64,000 nt of DNA from positions 20,645,376 to 20,709,375 of the forward strand of contig NC_092567.1 of assembly GCF_037975245.1 (NCBI RefSeq), written 5' to 3'. Made by a program: the position numbers and the translations under genes. This DNA is from Apostichopus japonicus (taxonomy: Eukaryota; Echinodermata; Holothuroidea; Aspidochirotida; Stichopodidae). Below, piece after piece: positions 36,180-46,865 of the stretch (its first letter is position 1; each line of letters opens with the position of its first letter). The notes under the pieces were generated by a model. The model had not been told where the DNA came from. It did not search any database and saw only the letters and a list, made by a program, of their open reading frames with translations.

Positions 36180-36476
36180 GGGTGTCCCCCTCCCCTTTGG
36201 AATTTTTTGCATTTCCAGGTGGCCTCAGATGCAATTTGGTGCAATATAGCACACTTCAACACTCACTCCATTTTGTAAACTTAATTTTGTATTTTCACCT
36301 GGCCTTAGATGCAATTTGGTGCTCCAAATGAGATTTTTTTTCTCATTTGGAAATGAAAAAGGGGTTTTCTGACTTGCGAAGCGGGGGGGGGGCGGAATGA
36401 TACTTCCGCCCCTCCACATTTTTCACTGGGGGGGGGGGGCTGGCGCCCCCCCAGCCCCCCGGTTCCTACGCCCTTG
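36180..36476. mobile_element. Left-truncated copy of the CAGTGGCGTAGGAA MITE
   Basis: It is nearly identical to 19090-19368 through the right end TTCCTACGCCCTTG, but the left terminal repeat is replaced by GGGGTGTCCCCCTCCCC next to a short TATATG repeat. Confidence 0.7.
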
Positions 36477-37297
36477 TTCATAGGTCTACTTCAGTAGTAC
36501 AGCTAAATATCATTGAGAAAGTGACAAACATCTGGAGGGAGAAAATTCATCTGAATTTTACAGAAGACTACATCGGTTTGTTTACTTGTTGTTTATGTAA
36601 ACAGGTAGCCACACGTTCCTAGCGATAACACCTTTTCACAACCCGAACATGTGTTTATCTTTTTCGATTTTCACATTCTACGATGGAAGTGCAAGTCACT
36701 CAAATCTGAAAGTTATATGTCATTTTCTTAGTCAATTGCTTCTAGTGTAATGTCATTTTTTGGCTCCCTCTATGATAGGCTATTAGAATAGATATACAAT
36801 GCAGTATAGATCACATTTTCTAAGGCGCCAAGTTTATACTGAAGACGTTTGCACGGTAGACAGTATTAAGATTATAATACTCGTTACATATCACCACTAT
36901 CCGGCTGCTTAGTTATATCCTGACAATTTGATCTAGTATTCAGCTCTAACTTTGTATTATAAGAAATAAAACTCCAAGAACAGGATTCATATTTTAAAAT
37001 ATTTAGGGTTCGATCAAAACTGAAATTGAGATTTCCCTACTGGATTCGACTCACTTCATTTGCCCTATCCCAACAGTGTATACGTCCATTTATAGTAAGT
37101 TGTGAATCCTGCAAGTATCCCCAATCAATTGATTCTTTTTCATTCAGTTGGCAATTTCAATATTTATGTTATATTTTCTTCGGTATATACTCTACACTAT
37201 CAAAGATCAAATATTTAGGACACGGACGATACTGCTCTCCTGCTAGATTCTTTCAGGAAATAAATAGATCAGTCTAGGATCTCATATACAAGGTATT

Positions 37298-37300
<3 letters not shown>

Positions 37301-37374
<74 letters not shown>
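37301..37374. repeat. (AT)n microsatellite
   Basis: Pure AT run immediately before the GTAACTCACGTTAC cluster. Confidence 0.95.
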
Positions 37375-37376
<2 letters not shown>

Positions 37377-37386
37377 GCATTTTCAC

Positions 37387-37780
37387 GGTAACTCACGTTA
37401 CATTTTTGATGTTTTTAGTCTTCTTTTTGTACCATATATTTTACTAACACATGAGTTTGATCAATTACTTCTTCTACAGTATTTAACACAATGCTGAGGC
37501 ATACCTCAGCCAAAAAAAAAAAAAAAATTGCTTCTTGTAGATTTTATAAGGCAACAAGATTTGGTAACTCACGTTACATTTCTAAAAGCGCCAAAATTGG
37601 AAAACAAATATTATTCAAAAAGTGTCCTCATACTAAATGAACTCAAAGAAAAGTGAAATATGGTAGCTATACCTTACCTACTAGTAAACATATAGGTTGC
37701 CAAAAAAATCCTATATCATTGTCTAGTTGCATAAAAATGATGCAAGACTCGGTAAGTCACGTTACGGTAACTCACGTTAC
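37387..37780. repeat. Four copies of the palindromic motif GGTAACTCACGTTAC
   Basis: Copies at 37387-37401, 37563-37577, 37751-37765 (AAGTC variant) and 37766-37780. Each is GTAAC-TCAC-GTTAC, a near-perfect inverted repeat with the same central TCAC orientation. The flanking sequence is not recognised. Confidence 0.7.
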
Positions 37781-38207
37781 AATTTGTCCACACATAACAA
37801 TTCATAAAATATAAGTTGCTGACACAATTCAATCTTATTCATTCTTACGTAACAGTTTCAAGCCTTAATAAAAATACTTCTTGTATTCACTTTGTAACAC
37901 AAAGTAACTGTTATAAACTTATTTACAGTTTCAAATACTGTAGGAATCACTACAGTGCTCCATATCATTTAACATTAAAGCCAATGAACACTGGCGGAAA
38001 TGGCCATACAATTGACATCAATGATAAAGATTGTGTGACATTGTTGCAAGTGGTGAGGTTCAAGAGGCCCTGTGATAGTATAGTGTAATATTTCATGGAT
38101 GTATCTATATGGTTATGGGTTACTATGAGAATGGGGTCTTTCACTGTCTAACAGCGTTAGCAGCCCCTGTTTTCATATATATATATACATCTATATACAT
38201 ATATATA

Positions 38208-38488
38208 TATATTTCGAGAACCGGCTTAAGTTGGTTAGCGTCATGTTTGATCTCTAGAGTAAGGCAAAATTTGTCACAAAAAACAGAACTAGTATTGTTC
38301 GATACAGGTGACAAACACCTACAGTGAAATTACGACCTTCCTTAACGGTTTCGAACCTCTGGACATACCATCAGCGTCCATAGCCTACTGGTTAGGGTGT
38401 CCGCGTACAGAGCGGGAGGCCCGGGTTCGAGTCCCGGTGGAGGCTGGAAGTTTTTTCACTGTTTTTGATTTTCCAACTCATTGCGATA

Positions 38489-38495
<7 letters not shown>
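38208..38495 (+). repeat. Dispersed, 5'-shortened copy of the tRNA-bearing repeat
   Basis: It matches 16570-16862: upstream block from GAACCGGCTTAAG, tRNA-like part, then the same tail ending at a TA repeat. Confidence 0.7.
38374..38445 (+). tRNA. Best-preserved tRNA-like cloverleaf of the repeat (anticodon ACA position)
   Basis: Acceptor GCGTCCA/TGGAGGC pairs at six of seven positions. Anticodon stem TCCGC/GCGGG pairs fully around GTACAGA (U33 present, anticodon ACA, formally Cys). T-stem CCGGG/CCCGG is perfect around TTCGAGT. D-stem is imperfect. It could be scored as a tRNA by a scanner, but the repeat context argues for a pseudo-tRNA. Confidence 0.55.
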
Positions 38496-38522
<27 letters not shown>

Positions 38523-38956
38523 GTGCGTATCCAGGGGGGGGGGCGTTGGGGGCGCGCGCCCCCCGGGTAAGAAAAAGAGGAGAGAAAAAAAAGAGAAGAA
38601 AAAAGGAAATAAGAGGGGAAAAAAGAGGAGGAGGAGAGGAAGGAAGGGAAAAGAAAAAGAAAGAGAGAAAAAGGAGAAAAGGAGGGAGTAAAAGAAAAAC
38701 GCGAAGATACCGGGAAGAGAAAGAGGAACAGTGACATCATTACAGCGCTGAAGGGTAGCCAGTGACGGATCAATGATTTCGTAAAAGTGTGACTCACCCT
38801 ACCCCTTACACCGACAACTCCATTTTTTGACGTTTCCATTTTCCTCTCTCACTAATGATCTATATATGTACTATATATGGTCTATCATAACGCGTGTGTA
38901 GAATTGTGCTATGAAACCAACTGTGGCTGGTCTCGAACTCGACCGTGTCGTCGGGG

Positions 38957-39291
38957 AACATGACGCATTTTGGGATGGGGGCGACCGCCCGCCCCCCCCC
39001 CCATTCAGCATTTTTTTAAATGATATCGCTAAGTAATTTCAAAATAGAAAGTGCTTAGAGGCAACTTACAAGGCCTGGGAAGTGTCATTTCCAGCGATCT
39101 GGGAGACCAAAATTTGCTTGTACGCTTCGCGCTAACAAATGGTCCTGGGTAGTGCCATTTCCAGCGATCTGGGAGGCATTTTCGGCCAAAATTTTCTTGT
39201 ACGCTTCGCGCCAACCTATGGTGGCGCTACGCTTAGATAATTTGCCTACAGGCTTCGCCCCTCCCTTGGCAAATTCCTCGCTACGCGCCTG
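38957..39291 (+). mobile_element. Partial CAGGCGCGTAGCCA-type MITE with duplicated internal module
   Basis: The right end GCTACGCGCCTG at 39291 and the interior match the other copies, but the left terminal repeat is lost. The 100-bp module occurs twice in tandem (39075-39145, partial, then 39146-39240). It interrupts the element that starts at 38520. Confidence 0.65.
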
Positions 39292-41528
39292 TTCGAATTT
39301 GTAACGCAAACAGCAGATATCACATCATATCAATGAGCATGAAAATGGCGTTCCAGGATGAAAAGCCTCAAAACTGTCCGACTTGCCTGAAAAAATAACC
39401 AAAAATTTTCGCGTGCTTAGCGCGCGTTCAACGTGTTCATGTCAATATCATATAAGCAAGCATCGGTTATTACATCGCATGCCATCATGTACCGTACGGT
39501 CCGTTCAAATTGCGCAGTATTTCGCGGGATGCTAATGTAAACAACGACATGTCTCATGTAGATGTATAAAAAGCATGGAGGTCCAATTATGTAAAAACTC
39601 TCTTTTACATTAGTAATGGCGAATTAGGGGCTGCACCCCCGCCGCGCAGTGGCGGAGCGTCCATACGGTCGGGGGGTGGATGCCCCCCCTGACGGACTCA
39701 AATGGACTGCTGGCGCCTTTTCAGCTCTTTACCACTTTTTACTTATTCTAGATTATTAACTTTTTTATTGCGCTCTCATCTACTTATTGACATTTGTCAC
39801 ATTTTGTTGGTGTAATTTGGCGATGACACCTTATTCTTCGTTTATCTGCAAATTAGCCAGGCCCGGAAAGGGTCATTTCCGGCGATCTAGGGAGTATCTT
39901 TATTCAAAAATTTTCTGTACGCTACGCGCCAACCAGTGGTGGCGCTCCGCTTAGATAGTGTCCAGAGCCGTATATAGAGAGAGTTTGGCCAACCATGTAA
40001 CCGATTTGGATTGGTCGAGAGGGAAAACGCCCACACAGGGTGGTAAAATAGGTCCACTTGAACACTTTATAGCAGACGACACGCATACTCACAGTGTATA
40101 GACTATCGTTTTGTACACGAAAAAAGTACGAAATTATGAAAGAAATGGTGCTGGGGATGCTGCAATCGGTCAGAACATGGATATTGTTGTTCGATTATCC
40201 GACTGACCATAAAAGAAGAGGAATTTTTTGGAAGTAGAAAGAACAAGATGGAGATCTAATGAAAAAAAGTCTGTGTAGCCTAGGCCCATACTAGCCATAG
40301 GCCCTAGTGTAATACGAGTAATGTACAAGCAATGCGAGAATTTTACGTTCAGACTGGTTTCTGTAATTACATGAATGGCTATTCTCTCTCGTTTTACGAT
40401 CCACAAATTCGATTTCATTATGCCAGCTCTCCTAATCATAGGCATGGCAGTTTCAGTCGCACATATAGTTATCCTAATTCCTAGTTATTGCATGCCTAGG
40501 CTATGCCTAGCCTAAAAAAGTATCACTTTTAGTTCTATGTAAAAGGGTGGGCTAGCCTCTAGGCATCACGTAAAGCCCTAATCCTTAGTTAAGCCCGAAG
40601 CATAAGTTAAGCCTGGGCTTAGTTAGACCTGGACCATTCTTGCTATTACTACAACTGTTATAGCACATTACATAATATGGCACAGTATAAGGCCCAATTA
40701 AACTAGGTCTAAGGAAAACAAAGTAGCCTAGGCCTAAACTAGTTAGGCTAGGTCTATACTCATTGGCAACTTGTGGGTTGTGTACACATACAGGCCTAAT
40801 TATATAGACCCTTTTAGTATGTCATAAACAAGTGCCCAAATGGTTAAATGATCTTGGTTTGTGTTAATTGTCAGCATTGGCCTAGCCTTTTTAGGCTAAC
40901 ATGAATTCAGCCTAATTTTTTCTTCTTCAAAAGTATAGCCTAGGCCTTGGTTTAATTTGGATGCAGTCAACTATCATTTATCAAAGTTGCATCAGTACCT
41001 CCTTATTCCCTTAATTGACACCCACATTGACGATTGAAGTTAAAAAAAACCTTTTTAAATTATCTTTAGACAGTAAATTTTAACTCCCTGAATTTCAGGA
41101 CTTTTTTTACAAATCAAAGGTGACATGTGCTCTGAAGAAAAACTCCTAACATAAAAAGCCACAGTTAGCAGACTGTGATAATGACAAACCTGGTGAGTGA
41201 CTTCTAGACTGAAATCCAGTTCCTGCAACCACAGCAATAAAGTCTTTGTTTTAATCAATGCACTTGTGTGTTTGAAACTTTCAAATGGACACTCAATGGC
41301 AGTTGGTTAAGATATAAGGTTTTACCTTCATCATGGAGAGTCGAAGGGAATCTGCCTCATCATCTGAATAATGGACTCAAGGATAGCAACAAATCATGAT
41401 TGGATAATGATTTTGAGCAAGTAAATATCTGGCAATTTGAAAGTTTGTATTATTTTTTTACATATTATTTAAGCTGTTTAGCTCACACACAAGCAAATGA
41501 TCAAGTGACAACAACCGATGCAGTATAT

Positions 41529-41891
41529 TTAAAGGTATTGAAGACTTGCCCTAAACCGCATGCCGCGCTCTGAAAAAGTTTACTTTCCGTTGCTTGCAAG
41601 TGAAGTTTTTTTTGTGTCGCTACAAAATGCAGACAGTAATGAAACCCGATACCTTGTTATCTTTTATCTAGACCTGAGATGTCCACGCTGCTATGTGCAC
41701 TGTGTTGTGGGTATTGACAGTGATGTTTGTATTGACTGTACACTAATGTCTATTTACAGATGGTAGCAAGCTGTATGTGTATTTTCTGGGATCAATGGTG
41801 GTGTCTAACACTTCTGTTACACCGCATTCGAATCTAGGTCAGATAACCGGCATGAGACGTTTCTTTGTGCGGGAGTCTCCACACCCTTTAA
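41529..41891 (-). mobile_element. TTAA-flanked MITE inside P copy 1
   Basis: A unit of about 355 bp lies between two TTAA tetranucleotides. Its ends are imperfect inverted repeats: AGGTATTGAAGACTTG at one end and the complement of AGGGTGTGGAGACTCC at the other. The same unit occurs at 46503-46865 and, with more divergence, at 33237-33605. TTAA flanks suggest a piggyBac-like transposase source; that assignment is inference. Confidence 0.6.
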
Positions 41892-42242
41892 GGAGAAGTA
41901 TTTATATCCCATTAATAGAGAAAGAATTATGTTTCAATTGGTAGCATGCAACTTAAAATTTTGCAAACATTAGATACAATCAAACAATAACAAGGTTCAT
42001 TTACAAGGTAATCTACTGCCCTTTATTTCACATTAGTCTGTCACATCAGAAGGTCACAGCTTTCAATAATTATACAAACAAATTCCCTTGATGGGTGCTT
42101 CGTTAGTTTCCTGCAATTTTCAAGTTTATCAATGTAATAAGTTCTGAATGTGGCAATGTGGAGAAGCTTTGGGATAATCTGTGGATAAGACTGCCAGACT
42201 ATCAACAAGATTCCACATCCATGCAACTCCAACTGCTTCCTT

Positions 42243-42731
42243 CACCTCCTTGCAGATGTACCACATGTCCAAAAAAAAGTCAGCATTGGTTAATGTAATT
42301 AAAAGCTGGCTTCCTCCTGAGCTGGCAAATACACATGAATTGTCAAGTACAGAGGTCAGTGTGAAACCACTGAGAGATCTTCTCAGCTTTCAAGAAAACA
42401 AAGACTTGAAGCCAAATTGACAGAGGCCACACTGATACCATTCCACTCTCATAAGATGAAGGTATCACACACACTTCATTTTGCTTCTGCGATGCAGTGC
42501 CTGGTAGACTGTGAGGGTCACCCAATGGATGTTTTAACAACTGCCTGGTTTATAGAGCTCTACAACAGATAATTCATCCTAATGTCTAGTCGTTATCCTG
42601 TCATGGCCTTGAGCAAGTTGAACCCACTTCAACACAAAGCAGCTATTGAATTCTTGTCTAGGTACTGTCAAATCCACATCACCATCATTGCTGGTTCCAG
42701 CTTCGCTGACCATGATAAAAGAGTACAATGA
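42243..42731 (+). pseudogene. P/THAP9-like transposase C-terminal remnant in P copy 1
   Basis: A DVPH motif lies at 42255. After a one-base frameshift near 42415 an open frame runs KLTEATLIPF..KMKVSHTLHF (ATG at 42456), then TAWFIELYNR, an in-frame TAA, then FILMSSRYPVMALSKLNP, ending at TGA 42729-42731. The order D-x-PH, KLTE..KMKV, and LMSSR.PVMALSKLN corresponds to the GTP-binding insertion and C-terminal RNase H-like parts of THAP9/P transposases. The N-terminal THAP zinc finger and the rest of the catalytic domain were not found. The frameshift and the TAA are also present in the inverted copy, so the shared ancestor was already defective. Confidence 0.7.
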
Positions 42732-43475
42732 GGGTTTTTTACTTCACCCAACAGAGCTTGCATTCCAGTACCATTGGGCAGCTGAAAAGATATTCAGAAA
42801 TTGTTATATATGAGTGTGTTTGTATGCATGCATATGCGTGATTTTCTTGCTTTACAGAACAGCTCCATTTTGATAAGCTACGTAACGTGTAAACCTGCCA
42901 ATCATATGTTTGAAATAGGACACGCTGAAACGATTCTTAAATGAAAAGCTTAACGACTTCATGCATTTTTATACATCACTGTTCAGGTAAGGCCAGTAAG
43001 GGCAGTATGAAGAATAAGTAACAATTAATAATTATCATTATGGCCATTTGCTGTCTGCATAAAAACAAACTGAATGATGTCATCAGCCCTATGCTCAGTT
43101 GACAACACTGACAAGTAGGCACACTATGTCAGTGTGATCCATGAAACCTCATTAAGGACATGACCGTATAGTATATATGTTAATGGAAAATACATAAGCT
43201 ACAACATACACCAGTATTCAGTTGTTGCAGGTTTTTTTTTTCTCGACAGACCCATTCAATCTGTTGCACCTACTATAGCCTAGTACTACATTCCTGAGAA
43301 ATTAACACCACAATATCAGTCTTAGGTTTGCCCACAGACTCCCAACTATTGCTAACTCCTACACTCAAGTATATAGTTTAGTTTAGTAGAAAAAATGACC
43401 AGGAGAGACATTCAAGTCCCCATTAAGGACCCTAAGGCTATATGAGAGGAATAAAACCGAGGACATCAAATGTCA

Positions 43476-43665
43476 TACCCAATTACAATGCTTAATGTAC
43501 TCATCCAAAGTATTCTTAAACCCATACACACTACTTGCAATTCAACCTTCTCAGGCAAACCATTCAATCCATCCAGTATAAGTTGTATTAGACTTTAGAG
43601 AAAAAGTTATGCCGAATATTAATCCTACTATGTAGCTTCTGGAGTTTAATACAATGACCTCTGGT
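43476..43665 (-). pseudogene. LINE reverse-transcriptase 3' tail fragment inside P copy 1
   Basis: Mirror copy of the LINE tail at 44723-44920, at the matching position of the inverted P element. It was therefore present before the two P copies diverged. Confidence 0.6.
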
Positions 43666-44722
43666 ACAACTACTTTTTGGCAAACCTGAAAGATCAGTGA
43701 AGCATAAATTGTCATTTTATGTGTAGGCCTACTTTATTTAATTGAAGGATCTATTAATGTAGGCCTGATGCTATAGTTTTGCGTCTGTAATCTAGCCTAG
43801 CCAGGACTGTGATGTGTGCTTTTCGTTTGTATGACTAAAGTAGGACTAGTAGTATGAGGCGTAAAATAAAACAAGTGTAATGACAGGTTTTCAGCTACTT
43901 TTCTATGCATTTCAGGTGTGAAGATAAACGTAAATGTTATTAACTAACGCATACTCTAATTCATTACCTGATATCCATTTTGTTCCTCGTATGCCTGTCA
44001 AAATCTGACATTCTGAGTCGCTTCGTTTGTTCGCAACGAGCACAGTGTGCAAAGCTGCTATATATTGTGTGTGGTGTTTTTCGTGTTTCGCGCAACTGGT
44101 AACGACAACTGGACCTATTTTGATGCCCATGGTTTGCGTGTGACGTCACAAATCGCCAGTTGGCCAAACTCTCTCTATATACGGCTCTGATAGTGTCCAG
44201 AGCCGTATATAGAGAGAGTTTGGCCAACTGGCGATTTGTGACGTCACACGCAAACCATGGGCATCAAAATAGGTCCAGTTGTCGTTACCAGTTGCGCGAA
44301 ACACGAAAAACACCACACACATTATATAGCAGCTTTGCACACTGTGCTCGTTGCGAACAAACGAAGCGACTCAGAATGTCAGATTTTGACAGGCATACGA
44401 GGAACAAAATGGATATCAGGTAATGAATTAGAGTATGCGTTAGTTAATGACATTTACGTTTATCTTCACACCTGAAATGCATAGAAAACTAGCTGAAAAC
44501 CTGTCATTACACTTGTTTTATTTTACGCCTCATACTACTAGTCCTACTTTAGTCATACAAACGAAAAGCACACATCACAGTCCTGGCTAGGCTAGATTAC
44601 AGACGCACAACTATAGCATCAGGCCTACATTAATAGATCCTTCAATTAAATAAAGTAGGCCTACACATAAAATGACAATTTATGCTTCACTGATCTTTTC
44701 AGGTTTGCCAAAAAGTAGTTGT

Positions 44723-44920
44723 ACCAGAGGTCATTGTATTAAACTCCAGAAGTTACATAGTAGGATTAATATTCGGCATAACTTTTTCTCTAAAGTCTAA
44801 TACAACTTATACAAGGGTTGTGAATGGATGGAATGGTTTGCCTGAGAAGGTTGAATTGCAAGTAGTGTGAATGGGTTTAAGAATACTTTGGATGAGTACA
44901 TTAAGCATTGTAATTGGGTA
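44723..44920 (+). pseudogene. LINE reverse-transcriptase 3' tail fragment inside P copy 2
   Basis: With one frameshift and stops, the plus strand reads TRGHCIKLQKLHSRINIRHN, then YTRVVNGWNGLPEKV, then SVNGFKNTLDEY. This is the typical carboxy end of CR1/Jockey-type LINE ORF2 proteins, which close with a WN.LP..V...SV..FK..LD motif. Only this tail is seen; no upstream reverse-transcriptase motifs were found nearby. Confidence 0.65.
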
Positions 44921-45663
44921 TGACATTTGATGTCCTCGGTTTTATTCCTCTCATATAGCCTTAGGGTCCTTAATGGGGACTTGAATGTCTCTCCTGGTCT
45001 TTTTTTCTACTAAACTAAACTATATACTTGAGTGTAGGAGTTAGCAATAGTTGGGAGACTGTGGGCAAACCTAAGACTGATATTGTGGTGTTAATTTCTC
45101 AGGAATGTAGTACTAGGCTATAGTAGGTGCAACAGATTGAATGGGTCTGTCGAGAAAAAAAAACCTGCAACAACTGAATACTGGTGTATGTTGTAGCTTA
45201 TGTATTTTCCATTAACATATATACTATACTGTCATGTCCTTAATAAGGTTTCATGGATCACACTGACATAGTGTGCCTACTTGTCAGTGTTGTCAACTGA
45301 GCACAGGGCTGATGACATCATTCAGTTTGTTATTATGCAGACAGCAAATGGCCATAATGATAATTATTAATTGTTACTTATTCTTCATACTGCCCTTACT
45401 GGCCTTACCTGAACAGTGATGTATAAAAATGCAAGAAGTCGTTAAGCTTTTCATTTAAGAATCGTTTCAGCCTGTCCTATTTCAAACATATGATTGGCAG
45501 GTTTCCACGTTACATAGCTTATCAAAATGGAGCTGTTCTGTAAAGCAAGAAAATCACACATATGCATGCATACAAACACACTCATATATAACAATTTCTG
45601 AATATCTTTTCAGCTGCCCAAAGGTACTGGAATGCAAGCTCTGTTGGGTGAATTAAAAAACCC

Positions 45664-46151
45664 TCATTGTACTCTTTTATCATGGTCAGCGTAGCTGGAA
45701 CCAGCAATGATGGTGATGTGGATTTGACAGTACCTAGACAAGAATTCAATAGCTGCTTTGTGTTGAAGTGGGTTCAACTTGCTCAAGGCCATGACAGGAT
45801 GACGACTAGACATTAGGATGAATTATCTGTTGCAGAGCTCTATAAACCAGGCAGTTGTTAAAACATCCATTGGGTGACCCTCACAGTCTACCAGGCACTG
45901 CATCGCAGAAGCAAAATAAATTTGTGTGATACCTTCATCTTATGAGAGTGGAATGGTATCAGTGTGGCCTCTGTCAATTTGGCTTCAAGTCTTTGTTTTC
46001 TTGAAAGCTGAGAAGATCTTTCAGTGGTTTCACACTGACCTCTGTACTTGACAATTCATGTGTATTTGCCAGCTCAGGAGGAAGCCAGATTTTAATTACA
46101 TTAACCAATGCTGACTTTTTTTTGGACATGTGGTACATCTGCAAGGAGGTG
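45664..46151 (-). pseudogene. P/THAP9-like transposase C-terminal remnant in P copy 2
   Basis: Inverted counterpart of the remnant at 42243-42731, with the same frameshift and the same in-frame TAA before FILMSSRY. A few additional substitutions are private to this copy. It is non-functional. Confidence 0.7.
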
Positions 46152-46502
46152 AAGGAAGCAGTTGGAGTTGCATGGATGTGGAATCTTGTTGATAGTCTGG
46201 CAGTCTTATCCACAGATTATCCCAAAGCTTCTCCACATTGCCACATTCAGAACTTATTACATTGATAAACTTGAAAATTGCAGGAATCTAACAAAGCACC
46301 CATCAAGGGAATTTGTTTGTATAATTATTGAAAACTGTGACCTTCTGATGTGACAGACTAATGTGAAATAAAGGGCAGTAGATTACCTTGTAAATGAACC
46401 TTGTTATTGTTTGATTGTATCTAATGTTTGCAAAATTTTAAGTTGCATGCTACCAATTGAAACATAAATCTTTCTCTATTAATGGGATATAAATACTTCT
46501 CC

Positions 46503-46865
46503 TTAAAGGGTGTGGAGACTCCCGCACAAAGAAACGTCTCATGCCGGTTATCTGACCTAGTTTCGAATGCGGTGTAACAGAAGTGTTAGACACCACCATT
46601 GATCCCAGAAAATACACATACAGCTTGCTACCATCTGTAAATAGACATTAGTGTACAGTCAATACAAACATCACAGTCAATACCCACAACACAGTGCACA
46701 TAGCAGCGTGGACATCTCAGGTCTAGATATAAGATAACAAGGTATCAGGTTTCATTACTGTCTGCATTTTGTAGCGACACAAAAAAAACTTCACTTGCAA
46801 GCAACGGAAAGTAAACTTTTTCAGAGCGCGGCATGCGGTTTAGGGCAAGTCTTCAATACCTTTAA
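46503..46865 (+). mobile_element. TTAA-flanked MITE inside P copy 2
   Basis: Inverted counterpart of 41529-41891, with TTAA at both ends. Confidence 0.6.

Larger units (their letters stand above)
39963..44189 (+). mobile_element. P-superfamily transposon, copy 1 (4,227 bp)
   Basis: The element begins and ends with a 31-bp terminal inverted repeat (CAGAGCCGTATATAGAGAG...GGCCAAC). It is flanked by the 8-bp sequence ATAGTGTC at 39955-39962 and 44190-44197. A 31-bp TIR with an 8-bp target duplication is the classic P-element format. A decayed P/THAP9-type transposase C-terminus is read on the plus strand at 42243-42731, so the element's 3' end is at 44189. It carries a TTAA-flanked MITE (41529-41891) and an antisense LINE fragment (43476-43665). 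It is non-autonomous as it stands because the coding region has a frameshift and stops. Confidence 0.85.

Noticed and set aside
38374-38445. A functional tRNA-Cys gene
   Set aside because: Anticodon ACA is atypical, the D-stem is imperfect, and the sequence belongs to a dispersed repeat with at least four copies here.
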